The notes: generated by a model not told the origin, from the letters alone. Numbered from the stretch's first letter, positions 7,986-17,412 are shown. The stretch: 64,000 nucleotides of DNA from Chthonomonas calidirosea T49 (GCF_000427095.1 NC_021487.1:3147241-3211240); one strand, 5' to 3'. Made by a program: numbers and translations.

Positions 7986-10900
7986 ATGGGCAAAGTGGCA
8001 TTATGGACAGCAAAGATGGTATGCGCCTTCGGCGGCGCTCTTGTCCTTTTTGGAGCTTTGGGGCAGGGGAAGACGCCGGCCTCGACGGAGGGCAACGCGG
8101 TAAAGCTTTCTCCTATTGAAGTCATTGCGCGCGGCCAGGACACATGGATTTGTGGCTCGCGCGCCGGTTTACGGCTCATTGTAAAGAACCACGATACAGG
8201 ACAGCCTTTGCCCTCTCGGGTTCGCATTGCCCTGGCGTCGCAAAGTAGACCCCACGAGACGAAGCTTCTGTTTGAGGGGACGACCGATCGCTATGGAACG
8301 CTCGATGGTAGCTTTTCTACGGCGTCTCTTACGCCAGGAACCTATCAGCTTGCTGTGAAGGTGAAAACACCGATCGGTGAGGATGGATTTGAGACAACGG
8401 TACGGTTGGTAAGGCAGGTCAAAATCTATCTCACCACGGATAAACCGCTCTATCAACCTGGTCAAATCATCCATATGCGCGTGTTGGCGCTTGATGCGGG
8501 CACGTTACGGCCACTTGGCAAAACGCCCATTACCTTCTCGGTAACGGATGGGCGCGGGAACCGAGTATTCAAGGAGGAAAAGACGCTTTCGGACTTTGGC
8601 ACAGTAGGCGCCGATTTTCAGCTGGCCGATGAGGTCAATACGGGCGTCTATCGTATTACAGCCGAGACTCTCGATAGCTCCGTGGTACGTACGGTAGAGG
8701 TAAAGCCGTACGTTCTGCCCAAATTCCAGATCACGCTGAAGCCCGATCGAGGCTACTACCAGCCGGGTCAGGTGGTCACTTGTCGCTTACGTGCCTCCTA
8801 CTTCTTTGGGAAGCCTGTAGCCAATGCCGAAGTAAAGGCAACGGTGAGTACCCTTGATGTAGAAAACCATGAGCTAGCAACCTTTGAAGGGCATACCGAT
8901 GCCGTAGGCAGCTATACATTTCGCTATCGCCTGCCGGAGACACTCGTGGGTCAGCCTATGGCACAGGGTAACGCCCTGGTCAACTTTAATGTAAAGGTGA
9001 AAGATACAGCAGAGCAGGAACAGGAGGCTGCATTGAGCGTGCCGGTTTCGAGCCAGCCTCTCCATATAACGCTAGTGCCCGAATCGGAAAAGCTGCTGCC
9101 GGGCATGCCCAATCGGGTCTATGTTGCCGTCTCGACCCCAGATGGGCAGCCGGTTCCAAATGCACAAGTCCATTTCCAGTTTACGACCGCCCCTGGTAGC
9201 TCGGATCAGGCCACAGGCGTCTCCTTGCAGTGCATGACCGATGCACTAGGAATAGGGGAGATAGATTTCGTTCCTAAGAGTAGCCAAGGCAATGTGATCT
9301 GCACTGTTTCCGACAAACAGGGCCGTAAAAGCTCTACCTCAATGAATTTAGGCACCGGGCAGAACGCGGAGCTACTGCTGCGCGTGGATCGGCCGCTTGC
9401 GAAGGTAGGGGATGTACTGCAGCTCACCTGCTTTTCCCAGCAAAAAACAGGGACCGTCTACCTCGATGTGCTGCGTAACCACCAAACGATTCTCACCGAT
9501 GCCTTCCCCATTCAGGATGGCAAGGGCACGCTGCGCTTGCCGCTTAGCCCTGACATGGAGGGTACTCTGGAGCTGCATGCCTATCAAGTATTGCCGAACG
9601 AGCTGATACCTCAAGATGTTCGCTATGCGTTTGTGCTGCCGGCCAACGATCTGCAGCTAGCAGTTTCTACCGATAAGGAGGAGTACCGCCCTGGCACCGA
9701 TGCCGTCATCCGTTTCCATGTCTCGGACAAGGAGGGGCATCCTGTAGCGGCCGCACTCGGTGTGGCTATGGTAGACGAGAGCGTTTTTGCGCTTTCTGAT
9801 CTGCAGCCGAGTTTAGCCGAAATCTACTTCCTACTAGAACAACAGCTTCTGACCCCTCGATACGAAATTCATGGTCTGACACCAGAGCAGCTCATTCCCG
9901 TCCGCAATCCGTTGCCTTTGCAAGAACGACAGCGGGCGGCGCAGCTGCTATTTGCTGCGGCACGGAATGGCGCGGTAGGTGGATGGCCGGCAGGCTTCGC
10001 CGTTGTCACCTGGAATCCCGGTCCCAGGATACCCAACCAATCCGTTCCAGGGTATACGCTATTCATTGATACTTATGAAGAACGTTATGCAAAATTAATT
10101 CAGACGATTTTTAGCCGCATGCAGGAATCGCTCGCTCAAATTGAAAAGGCGATAAAGACATATCAGACCCAAACCGGCCAGACTCTTGTAACGGGTGTGA
10201 AACCGATGGAGCTGGTGGATAGAGGGCTCTTGTCGAAGGAGGCTTTACGCGACGCTTTGGGGCGTCCCTATCAGATAGATATTCAAGGGGAGGGAGCAGA
10301 CGTTAGGATACGTCTGACCAGCGCTGGCTTGGACGGTAAGTTCAACACGGGAGACGATTTTACGCTTTGGGGACCGCAAGCAGTGTTATGGGAGATGCGG
10401 GGTAGAGCGGTTTTCCAGGGTGCAATGGGCGGATTTGCCGGAGGGCGCATGGGGCTCGCGCCAGGTTCTCCTATGGTCTTGACGATGAGGGCAGCCAACG
10501 CCTCCATGGCAAAGCCAGTTGGGGCTAGTGCCCCTGAACCGCGTATAAGAAGCTACTTTCCCGAGACTCTCTACTGGAACCCTAACCTCATTACTGATGC
10601 GCAAGGCGAAGCTACCTTGCGACTGCCGATGGCCGACTCGATCACCACATGGCGCATGAGCTTGCTCGCTAACAGCCTGCAAGGGGCCTTGGGCAGCGCC
10701 ACAAAACAAGTTCGCGTGTTTCAACCGTTCTTTGTAGATCTTAATCTCCCTGTGGCTTTAACACAAGGCGACCGCATCTCCTTGCCCGTTACCATCTACA
10801 ACTATTTGCCGAAAGCGCAAAAGGTTCGCCTTGTGCTGAAGTTGCAGCCCTGGTTTCAGTTGGAGGGTAGCAATGAGCGCAAGCTTACAGTGACACCGGA

Positions 10901-12644
10901 AGAGGTTACGGTAGTACATTTCCCCATTATGGCCAAGGGGATAGGAGAGCACTCGCTTACCGTGGTGGCCTATGGAAATCAGCTCTCCGATGCAGTTCGA
11001 CGACAGATAAGGGTAGAACCAAACGGGCACAAAACAGAGGTCATTCACAACGGAACGCTACAGGGCACCGTTACCCAGCGACTCATGTTGCCGCCGGAGG
11101 CCGTGCCGGGAGCGAGTAAGGTGCTGGTGAAAATCTATCCTGGCGTCTTTAGCCAAGTTGTCGAGGGGCTAGACGGGCTGCTGCAGATGCCTTATGGGTG
11201 CTTCGAGCAGACCTCCTCTACCACCTATCCCAATATCCTGATTCTATCTTATCTGCAAAAGACCCATCAGGTGAACCCTGCTGTACAGATGCGAGCCGAG
11301 CAGTACATTGGCATCGGCTATCAACGCTTAGTCACCTTTGAAGTGCCGGGTGGCGGATTCTCATGGTTTGGCAATCCACCGGCAAACCAGGTGTTAACAG
11401 CCTACGGACTGCTCGAGTTCTCCGACATGGCCAAAGTACGCGACGTAGACCAGCAACTTCTCCATCGCACACAGCAGTGGCTTGCAGAAAAACAACGAGC
11501 CGATGGTAGCTGGCTGGAAGAAGGGCCAGGGATTGCCGAGGGGATTATCAATCGTCAGACCGGTGCCTTGCGCACCACCGCCTATGTGGATTGGGCGCTG
11601 GCGGAGAGCGGCTATACGGGCCCGCAAGTGACCAACGGCATTGCCTATGTCGAGAGGCATCTCGACGAGGCGGACGACCCCTACACTCTGGCGTTGATTT
11701 TAAATCTGCTGGTTGCGGCACGCAACGCCGATCCGAACACGTCCCGTGTTGCGCAAAAGCTTATCTCGTTAGCGCACACCACCGACACCACAGCCTGGTG
11801 GGAAGGGAAAACGGTGACCTTTACAGGCGCTGCGAATCTGGGGGCCGACCTTGAAACTTGCGGTCTGGCAGCCTATGCACTGGCGCGATGGGGAGGCGAC
11901 CCTGCTTTTACCACCAAAGCGCTCAACTATATTGTGCAACAACGCGACGCTGCCGGGACTTGGCAGACGACTCAGGCCACCGTGTGGTGTATGCGCGCTC
12001 TTCTCTACGCCAGCAGCCAGGGTGCCGCGAAGGGAAGTGGGTTAGTTACCGTGGCGATGAACGGCCAAAAAGTTGCCACGCTCTCGGTTACCGAGGCCAA
12101 TCACGATATTCTGCAGCAGGTCGAGATACAGAAGCCACTGCACGCGGGAGAGAATCTGCTCGAAATCCACTTCGAGGGAAAAGGGGCGTTGGGCTACCAG
12201 GCGGTTAACCGCTACTATCTACCATGGCGCGATACCATGCCACCCGTAGGACCTCCTACAGAGCCGCTTGCCTTGGCCGTGCACTACGACCGAACGACCC
12301 TGGCACAGAACGATACGGTGGGGGTGACAGTCACCATTCATAACAACACCGATAGCACGGTGGAGATGCCTCTCATTGACCTCGGAGTGCCGCCCGGCTT
12401 TACGGTGGAGACGGACGGCCTGGAGGAGGCGGTTAAAGCGAGAACCATAGATAAATACACAGTGGCGGCGCGGCAGATCATCGTCTATCTCCAAAAGCTC
12501 ACACCAAACCAAGCGATCACTTTACGCTACAAGGTGCGCGCGCTCTTCCCCGTGAAGGCGCTTACGCCGCTGAGTAAGGTCTATCCCTACTACGATCCGG
12601 AGAAGGTCACCATCGTTCCACCTCAAACCGTTGTGGTTGAGTAG
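7986..12644 (+). CDS. Alpha-2-macroglobulin family protein with thioester and pseudopilin-like insert
   Basis: Secreted or periplasmic protease-trap protein of 1552 residues with an N-terminal hydrophobic signal segment. MG domains begin near residue 140 (YLTTDKPLYQPGQIIHMRVL is the typical MG2 opening, repeated as PDRGYYQPGQVVTCRLRA). The A2M domain begins near residue 850 (FPETLYWNPNLITDAQGEA, TWRMSLLANS). The thioester motif PYGCFEQTSS is intact, with Cys about 1072 and Gln about 1075, followed by an alpha-alpha barrel domain and a C-terminal receptor-like domain. At the bait position (about residues 694-795) there is a segment resembling the C-terminus of GspG-type pseudopilins. Next to it is a Gly/Met/Ala-rich stretch. 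The ribosome-binding site AAGGAGG lies 7 nt before the ATG. No PBP1C partner gene adjoins it, unlike many bacterial homologues. Confidence 0.93.
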   Translation: MGKVALWTAKMVCAFGGALVLFGALGQGKTPASTEGNAVKLSPIEVIARGQDTWICGSRAGLRLIVKNHDTGQPLPSRVRIALASQSRPHETKLLFEGTTDRYGTLDGSFSTASLTPGTYQLAVKVKTPIGEDGFETTVRLVRQVKIYLTTDKPLYQPGQIIHMRVLALDAGTLRPLGKTPITFSVTDGRGNRVFKEEKTLSDFGTVGADFQLADEVNTGVYRITAETLDSSVVRTVEVKPYVLPKFQITLKPDRGYYQPGQVVTCRLRASYFFGKPVANAEVKATVSTLDVENHELATFEGHTDAVGSYTFRYRLPETLVGQPMAQGNALVNFNVKVKDTAEQEQEAALSVPVSSQPLHITLVPESEKLLPGMPNRVYVAVSTPDGQPVPNAQVHFQFTTAPGSSDQATGVSLQCMTDALGIGEIDFVPKSSQGNVICTVSDKQGRKSSTSMNLGTGQNAELLLRVDRPLAKVGDVLQLTCFSQQKTGTVYLDVLRNHQTILTDAFPIQDGKGTLRLPLSPDMEGTLELHAYQVLPNELIPQDVRYAFVLPANDLQLAVSTDKEEYRPGTDAVIRFHVSDKEGHPVAAALGVAMVDESVFALSDLQPSLAEIYFLLEQQLLTPRYEIHGLTPEQLIPVRNPLPLQERQRAAQLLFAAARNGAVGGWPAGFAVVTWNPGPRIPNQSVPGYTLFIDTYEERYAKLIQTIFSRMQESLAQIEKAIKTYQTQTGQTLVTGVKPMELVDRGLLSKEALRDALGRPYQIDIQGEGADVRIRLTSAGLDGKFNTGDDFTLWGPQAVLWEMRGRAVFQGAMGGFAGGRMGLAPGSPMVLTMRAANASMAKPVGASAPEPRIRSYFPETLYWNPNLITDAQGEATLRLPMADSITTWRMSLLANSLQGALGSATKQVRVFQPFFVDLNLPVALTQGDRISLPVTIYNYLPKAQKVRLVLKLQPWFQLEGSNERKLTVTPEEVTVVHFPIMAKGIGEHSLTVVAYGNQLSDAVRRQIRVEPNGHKTEVIHNGTLQGTVTQRLMLPPEAVPGASKVLVKIYPGVFSQVVEGLDGLLQMPYGCFEQTSSTTYPNILILSYLQKTHQVNPAVQMRAEQYIGIGYQRLVTFEVPGGGFSWFGNPPANQVLTAYGLLEFSDMAKVRDVDQQLLHRTQQWLAEKQRADGSWLEEGPGIAEGIINRQTGALRTTAYVDWALAESGYTGPQVTNGIAYVERHLDEADDPYTLALILNLLVAARNADPNTSRVAQKLISLAHTTDTTAWWEGKTVTFTGAANLGADLETCGLAAYALARWGGDPAFTTKALNYIVQQRDAAGTWQTTQATVWCMRALLYASSQGAAKGSGLVTVAMNGQKVATLSVTEANHDILQQVEIQKPLHAGENLLEIHFEGKGALGYQAVNRYYLPWRDTMPPVGPPTEPLALAVHYDRTTLAQNDTVGVTVTIHNNTDSTVEMPLIDLGVPPGFTVETDGLEEAVKARTIDKYTVAARQIIVYLQKLTPNQAITLRYKVRALFPVKALTPLSKVYPYYDPEKVTIVPPQTVVVE

Positions 12645-12668
12645 ACACGTCTGAAAACGTTGGTTGAG

Positions 12669-12708
12669 TCAGGGGGCACCGTTGCATTTTACTGCCCCCT
12701 GACCTTTT
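12669..12708 (+). terminator. Rho-independent terminator after the alpha-2-macroglobulin gene
   Basis: Perfect 10-bp stem TCAGGGGGCA/TGCCCCCTGA (12669-12678, 12693-12702) with a 14-nt loop, followed by CCTTTT. It starts 24 bp after the stop codon. Confidence 0.8.
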
Positions 12709-12743
12709 GTGAGCGGCTAAGGCACAGAGGTTTAAGCGGGCGG

Positions 12744-12749
12744 TATAAT
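12744..12749 (+). promoter_or_regulatory. Candidate -10 box (TATAAT) for the downstream membrane phosphoesterase gene
   Basis: Perfect TATAAT just after the preceding terminator. No convincing -35 box is seen 16-18 bp upstream. Transcription from here would start near 12756. That excludes the earlier in-frame start codons and favours TTG at 12783. Confidence 0.4.
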
Positions 12750-12782
12750 GCCTCATGTAAAACCGCTGGAGAGGAACCGCCT

Positions 12783-15056
12783 TTGTGTCGCAAGCGATTT
12801 TGTGCCCATCTGATGTTTGTTGTCCTAGTCTATCTTCTCTTCGGCCAAAGTGTAAAAGCACAACCAACCTCGCCAGCTCCAAAGCTCATTCTCGTGCTTT
12901 GTGATGGCCTCACTATAAGAGACCTGGAGAACCCGCATCATCCAGCTCTTTATCTCCTCGCTCGGTCTGGAGCAGTCGGTCTTATGAACGTGCGTACCGC
13001 TCAGCCCTATTCCCATCTTTCAGCGCTTCTTACGTTGGCGGCAGGCCAAATGGAGGCGGCGCAGCCTACCGATGGTTGGGCTTTTCAACAACAGGAGCAA
13101 GTCCCTAACTCGCGAGGAACGGCCGGCATTCTCTATCTGCGATACACAGGGCTAGTACCTACAAAGCCCATCGTGCATCTCGGCATCGCCTCGCTTTTGC
13201 GACGTAAGCTGAATACGGTGCTGCTTGGCTCTCTTCTGAATCAGGCTAGGCCCCCTATAGTTGCGGCGATCTATGGAAACGCAGATGCGAGTCAGCCCGA
13301 TCGAAGCGCTGCGTTGTTGGCCACCGACGCGTTTGGACAGGCACAAGGCGATCTGCTTTCTACACAGCGCGATGTGGAGGCTCCTTTCGGACAGCGCGAT
13401 AAACGAATGGACTGGTTTTATAGCAAGATAGTAGGGGGCACTGCCTCTCTATGTGTGATTCAGCTTGGCGACATGACGCGCCTTGCTGCGCTACAAACAA
13501 AACTATCGGCGAAAACCTTCCAGGCGTTGCGTGAGAGAGCTCTTTCAAGGCTTGATGTCCTACTCTATATGCTATGGAGCTTCGTGCGCGATCATGGAAG
13601 TGTAGATTTTATCTTGGTGTCCCCTGTTGCTGCACGAGGGGCGGCACTGCCTGATGCTTGGCAGCGTCTTACGCCTATTGTGGCTTTAGGGCCGGACTTT
13701 CCTGCAGGTTTGCTGACATCGCCAACGACGCGCACACGAGGTCTCGTGGCAAATACCGACCTCGCACCGACGATCTTGAACCTATTCCACGTGCCCATAC
13801 CGCCCACAATGACCGGACGCCCCTTTGTTGCGGTGCCCTATAGGGACGGGGCACACCGACTCGCGGTGTTGGCGCGAATGGATTATGTGAGTGTGCTCAA
13901 TGCGCGAACTGTGGTAGGGGGTATGGTGGCTATCGGGGCGCTCGGATCCCTAATCGCCGTTGGAGCGTTGATAGCCCATCGCTTCAAAAACCGTAGGTTG
14001 GCACGCTGGCTTTCAGCCGTTTTTGTATGGGGGCTTAATCTCCCTACAGCGTTGTTGCTGGCACCGCTATGGGTACCCCCTACACGATGGGAGTATATCC
14101 TGCGGATCATGGCTTGGATGAGCCTGCTTACGCTGGGATGTTATGGGGTTGGGCGATGGTCACGTTGGAGACCACCGAGCATAGCCTGTTTGGTTTGCAT
14201 TCTATTGATAGCTTTCGATCTGTGTAGCGGCCAGCAGCTCATTAAGGATTCGCTGCTCAGCGGGTATGCGTTGTCGGGAATTCGCTACTATGGCATTGGG
14301 AACGAGTATTTGGGTGTTCTTGTGGGCATGGCGTTGATAGGCGGGTGTGCCTGGCTTGACGATCTAGCCGTATTGCAGGCGAAAGAGAGCCCTCTTTACC
14401 GAAAAATGCTGGTGGGGGTCTGGGGGCTGTTAACCGTTCTCTTTGGTTGGCCCTATTGGGGGGCAAACTATGGTAGCTTGGTGGTTACTTGCGTCGCCTT
14501 TGGCTTGGGAAGAGAGGCCTTGTGGAATCGTTCGACGAGTCTCGTCAAGGCGATCGTGTTGGGATGTTGCGGAATAGGGCTTGCCTTTCTATTCGGAGAA
14601 CTTGATGCGAGCTTGGCGCGCAGGGCCAGCTCTCATGCGGGCTATGTTTTGGAGGAGGCCAAGCACGGAAGGGGAGTACGTTATTTAGGCGAGATTATCC
14701 TCCGAAAACTGGCTATGAACGCACATCTGCTGACCTCGCCTTACCTCTATCTAGGAATTGGGGTTGTCACCACCATTTTGGCTGCGAGTTTCTGGTTGTT
14801 GTGCCCAGAGGAGCGGGCGAGGCTCTTCCGACGCGTCCATACGGTAAAGGCGCTTGAAGCGCTGCCGGCAACAGTTGTTGTTACCCTATTCTTTAAGGAT
14901 TCGGGAGTGGTGAGCATTATCTTTCTAATAGGAACAACCTGTGCGATTCTTCTATGGTATGCGCTGCAAGAAGAGAGTGGGGAGAAAGGAGGACGAGAGG
15001 GCGTTGCGTCCTTCTGTAGCCCTTCGTCCCCCTTAAGCGGCAAGATCGAGCCGTGA
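12783..15056 (+). CDS. Alkaline-phosphatase-fold domain fused to polytopic membrane domain, unknown function
   Basis: A 757-residue protein. After a signal segment (HLMFVVLVYLLFGQSVKA), an extracytoplasmic domain of about 350 residues has alkaline phosphatase/sulfatase superfamily features: KLILVLCDGLTIRDL at the position of the metal-binding first strand, SHLSALLTLAAG, and a late NTDLAPTILNLFHVPIPP block like the LAPTILxLLGI of phosphopentomutases and sulfatases. At least eight membrane helices follow (about residues 390-740). TTG at 12783 is chosen because GGAGAGGA lies about 8 nt upstream and the only -10 box lies after all earlier starts. ATG at 12813 is an alternative. Substrate unknown; a cell-envelope phosphoesterase or transferase is inference. 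Its end overlaps a convergent small gene by 24 bp. Confidence 0.75.
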   Translation: MCRKRFCAHLMFVVLVYLLFGQSVKAQPTSPAPKLILVLCDGLTIRDLENPHHPALYLLARSGAVGLMNVRTAQPYSHLSALLTLAAGQMEAAQPTDGWAFQQQEQVPNSRGTAGILYLRYTGLVPTKPIVHLGIASLLRRKLNTVLLGSLLNQARPPIVAAIYGNADASQPDRSAALLATDAFGQAQGDLLSTQRDVEAPFGQRDKRMDWFYSKIVGGTASLCVIQLGDMTRLAALQTKLSAKTFQALRERALSRLDVLLYMLWSFVRDHGSVDFILVSPVAARGAALPDAWQRLTPIVALGPDFPAGLLTSPTTRTRGLVANTDLAPTILNLFHVPIPPTMTGRPFVAVPYRDGAHRLAVLARMDYVSVLNARTVVGGMVAIGALGSLIAVGALIAHRFKNRRLARWLSAVFVWGLNLPTALLLAPLWVPPTRWEYILRIMAWMSLLTLGCYGVGRWSRWRPPSIACLVCILLIAFDLCSGQQLIKDSLLSGYALSGIRYYGIGNEYLGVLVGMALIGGCAWLDDLAVLQAKESPLYRKMLVGVWGLLTVLFGWPYWGANYGSLVVTCVAFGLGREALWNRSTSLVKAIVLGCCGIGLAFLFGELDASLARRASSHAGYVLEEAKHGRGVRYLGEIILRKLAMNAHLLTSPYLYLGIGVVTTILAASFWLLCPEERARLFRRVHTVKALEALPATVVVTLFFKDSGVVSIIFLIGTTCAILLWYALQEESGEKGGREGVASFCSPSSPLSGKIEP

Positions 15057-15242
15057 GGCGCTATTCGCGCTAAATGCGACTCGGTTGGCTTCGGGAGTGA
15101 ACTGCACCCGATTCTGGGTAGGTTGAAATTTCACCCGATTCGAGATCGCGTGAAACCCTACCCGGCTCTGCACAGGTTGATACTGCAAGCGATTCTGCAC
15201 AGAGCTGAACTGCAGTCTGTCTTGCGTGCCGATCTCATTCAA
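15033..15242 (-). CDS. Nonapeptide-repeat small protein, copy 2
   Basis: Unrecognised 69-residue protein made almost wholly of six successive 9-residue units (residues 8-61) with pattern [NSD]-R-[VL]-x-[FY]-x-x-x-x, for example NRLQYQPVQ and NRVKFQPTQ. It ends in SRLDLAA. There is no signal peptide, Cys or membrane segment. The TTG start is supported by AAAGGAGGAA only 6 nt upstream. A second protein of the same design ends 98 bp upstream on the same strand. The alternating Arg-hydrophobic-x-aromatic pattern suggests a beta-solenoid or fibre-like strand stack, which is inference. The 3' end overlaps the convergent membrane phosphoesterase gene. Confidence 0.65.
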   Translation of the reverse strand: MNEIGTQDRLQFSSVQNRLQYQPVQSRVGFHAISNRVKFQPTQNRVQFTPEANRVAFSANSASRLDLAA

Positions 15243-15253
15243 GTGAGGTTCCT

Positions 15254-15270
15254 CCTTTCCCTACGAAAGG
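15254..15270 (-). promoter_or_regulatory. Hairpin covering the ribosome-binding site of repeat protein copy 2
   Basis: On the minus strand CCTTTC-N5-GAAAGG forms a 6-bp stem whose 3' arm contains the first bases of the AAAGGAGG Shine-Dalgarno. An outer GAGG/CCTC pairing could extend it. This would reduce ribosome access and may set the expression ratio between the two repeat proteins. Confidence 0.4.
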
Positions 15271-15340
15271 TCCTCGGCGGCAAGACAGATTTATGTTCGG
15301 TCGTTTCCTGCTGCGCGCTTCTTGTAACTTCTACCAGGTT

Positions 15341-15559
15341 TTAGGCCGCTTGGTCTAAAATCGAGAGCGAATCGCTTGCAAGCAACCCGACGATACGAAC
15401 ATGCTCCGGTGAACCTCGAACGACAACGCGCTCTTTTACAGGGATAAAACGCACCTGATCGGTTACCGGCGCGTAGTGGATACGATTGGGGATAGGTGCA
15501 TACCTTATCTGCCCTTCTAGAATGCCGGCCGCACCAGCCCCTTGCGTGTCGAGCGGCAT
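15341..15559 (-). CDS. Nonapeptide-repeat small protein, copy 1
   Basis: Unrecognised 72-residue protein. Residues 16-60 are five 9-residue units of the same type as its neighbour ([GND]-[QR]-[IV]-x-[YF]-x-P-x-x, for example NRIHYAPVT and DQVRFIPVK). The last two units diverge, and the tail is SILDQAA, comparable to SRLDLAA of the other copy. A strong ribosome-binding site (AAGGAGGAGG) lies just before the ATG, so translation is very likely. A Gly/Ala-rich leader of 15 residues precedes the repeats. It lies downstream of gltD on the same strand, separated by a hairpin. The function is not known. Confidence 0.68.
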   Translation of the reverse strand: MPLDTQGAGAAGILEGQIRYAPIPNRIHYAPVTDQVRFIPVKERVVVRGSPEHVRIVGLLASDSLSILDQAA

Positions 15560-15585
15560 ACTACCTCCTCCTTTCTACGCCAAAG

Positions 15586-15614
15586 CCCCATCCGGCGCTT
15601 TCGTTGGGATGGGG
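15586..15614 (-). terminator. Possible terminator after gltD (minus strand)
   Basis: Inverted repeat CCCCATCC/GGATGGGG (15586-15593, 15607-15614) with a 13-nt loop, followed on the minus strand by GCTTTGG. The weak T run makes partial read-through into the nonapeptide-repeat genes possible. Confidence 0.45.
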
Positions 15615-15701
15615 CGATTTGACACGCCAATAGGTTATCGGATGGCTGTCTCTAGGCGCTAACTGAAAGAAGCGCGAGATTTTTATCGCTCGACCGAATT
15701 T

Positions 15702-17168
15702 TCACACACAGAGGGGCGTTGCACGGGTAAGCGGCAGATCGGAGTGACCCATCAGGTAGAGATCCACTCCACGAGCCGCTTCGCGGCCTTCAGCAATGGC
15801 CCAAACGATAAGCGACTGCCCACGTCGCATATCCCCACAGGCGAAGACACCAGGGACGCTGGTGGCATAGTTGCTATCTGTCTTTACATTGCCGCGCTGA
15901 TCGAGCTCTACGCCCAATTGGGCTAATATGCCTCCGTGTTCGGGGTGTAGGAAGCCAAGGGCTAGCAACACAAGGTCTACCTCGAGTTCAAATTCAGATC
16001 CGGGTATCTCTTCCATGAGACGACGCCCTTCGGCATCTGGTTGACTCCACTGCACGCGCACGGCATGTAGTTTTTTGACTTTTCCGTTTTCTCCGGAAAA
16101 GGCCTTGGTGCTAACACACCACTCGCGAATACCGCCCTCTTCGTGGGCAGCGGAGGTACGAAGAATCATAGGGTAGCGTGGCCAAGGCATGGTCTCGTCT
16201 CGGCTTGAAGGGGGCTTAGGCATAATTTCAAACTGATAGACCTCTATGGCGCCCTGCCGATGGACGGTACCAAGGCAGTCTGCTCCGGTGTCGCCACCAC
16301 CTAAAATGGCTACACGCTTGCCAGCAGCGGTGATTTGAGGTTTATCTTCGGGCCAAATGCCAGCAACACGGCGGTTTTGCTGGGGGAGAAACTCCATGGC
16401 AAAGTAGATGCCCTCTAGCTCGCGTCCGGGAACGTTGAGGTCGCGCGGCACGGTGCAGCCACCGGCAAGCACAATGGCATCGAAGTCACGCCGCAACTCC
16501 TCACCGGAGATATCTACCCCTACGTTAACATTGGGGCGGAAGATCACCCCCTCTTCCTCCATCTGTTGAAGCCGCCGATCTAGCACCCATTTTTCCAGCT
16601 TAAAATCGGGGATGCCATAGCGCAAAAGACCTCCAATACGGTCGGAGCGCTCGAAGACGGTAACGGTATGACCAGCCCTGTTGAGCTGTTGCGCGCAGGC
16701 GAGGCCAGCCGGACCGGAGCCGACGATAGCCACTTTACGGCCGGTACGTTTGGTTGGGGGTTCGGGTTTGATCCAGCCCTCATCCCAGCCCATTAGGGCG
16801 AGGCTCTCCTCGATGCGGCGAATGGTGACCGGCTCTTGATTGATGCCTAGCACGCAGGCGGCCTCACAGGGAGCTGGGCAAAGTTTTCCGGTGAACTCAG
16901 GGAAGTTGTTGGTCGCATGAAGTTCGGCTAAAGCCTCGCGCCAGCGTCCACGATAGGTGAGATCGTTCCAATCTGGGATGATATTTCCTAGGGGACATCC
17001 CTGATGGCAAAATGGAATGCCGCAATCCATACAGCGTGCTGCTTGACGTTGTAGCTTCTCGCGAGGAAACTCCAAATAGAACTCGCACCAATCCTTCTTT
17101 CTCTCCTCCACGGGGCGGCGCGGAGGTAGCTCACGCTGATACTTCAAAAAACCTTTTGGGTCTGCCAT
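15702..17168 (-). CDS. gltD: Glutamate synthase (NADPH) small subunit
   Basis: FAD and Fe-S protein that feeds electrons from NADPH to the GltB subunit for glutamate synthesis. The N-terminal Cys clusters are [19 protein letters not shown] and [12 protein letters not shown]. The FAD Rossmann motif is [16 protein letters not shown] (about residue 150), the NADPH motif [15 protein letters not shown], and a late FAD contact is [19 protein letters not shown]. The length of 488 is normal. The large subunit is not in the window, so the gene is separated from gltB here. The same fold occurs in other oxidoreductases, but full-length agreement favours GltD. Confidence 0.94.
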   Translation of the reverse strand: MADPKGFLKYQRELPPRRPVEERKKDWCEFYLEFPREKLQRQAARCMDCGIPFCHQGCPLGNIIPDWNDLTYRGRWREALAELHATNNFPEFTGKLCPAPCEAACVLGINQEPVTIRRIEESLALMGWDEGWIKPEPPTKRTGRKVAIVGSGPAGLACAQQLNRAGHTVTVFERSDRIGGLLRYGIPDFKLEKWVLDRRLQQMEEEGVIFRPNVNVGVDISGEELRRDFDAIVLAGGCTVPRDLNVPGRELEGIYFAMEFLPQQNRRVAGIWPEDKPQITAAGKRVAILGGGDTGADCLGTVHRQGAIEVYQFEIMPKPPSSRDETMPWPRYPMILRTSAAHEEGGIREWCVSTKAFSGENGKVKKLHAVRVQWSQPDAEGRRLMEEIPGSEFELEVDLVLLALGFLHPEHGGILAQLGVELDQRGNVKTDSNYATSVPGVFACGDMRRGQSLIVWAIAEGREAARGVDLYLMGHSDLPLTRATPLCV

Positions 17169-17412
17169 GGCCTTTCATCTCTTGAGAAAAGTTTCCGCGC
17201 TTTTATGCGGTTGTAGGGGCACACCCAAATTTGCCACCAATCTCTTTCAAAGCACGGATTCATATTATACACCATACAGTGAGCGTTTTTGACAAAAAGT
17301 TTTCGGGCTATCCATTTCGAGCCGCGGGGGAAGAGCCTTGTTTTATCTGTCGAACCTTAGTAAGAGAGCGGGTAATATGTAAAGACGATTTTTGGGCAAG
17401 GGTAAGGAAGCA

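Noticed and set aside
12660-12782. Extended N-terminus of the membrane phosphoesterase
   Set aside because: The segment runs through a perfect terminator and the -10 box, so it cannot be part of the gene's own transcript.
15123-15344. Plus-strand reading frame opposite the nonapeptide-repeat genes
   Set aside because: No ribosome-binding site, and its apparent periodicity is only the complement of the minus-strand repeats, which have strong ribosome-binding sites.
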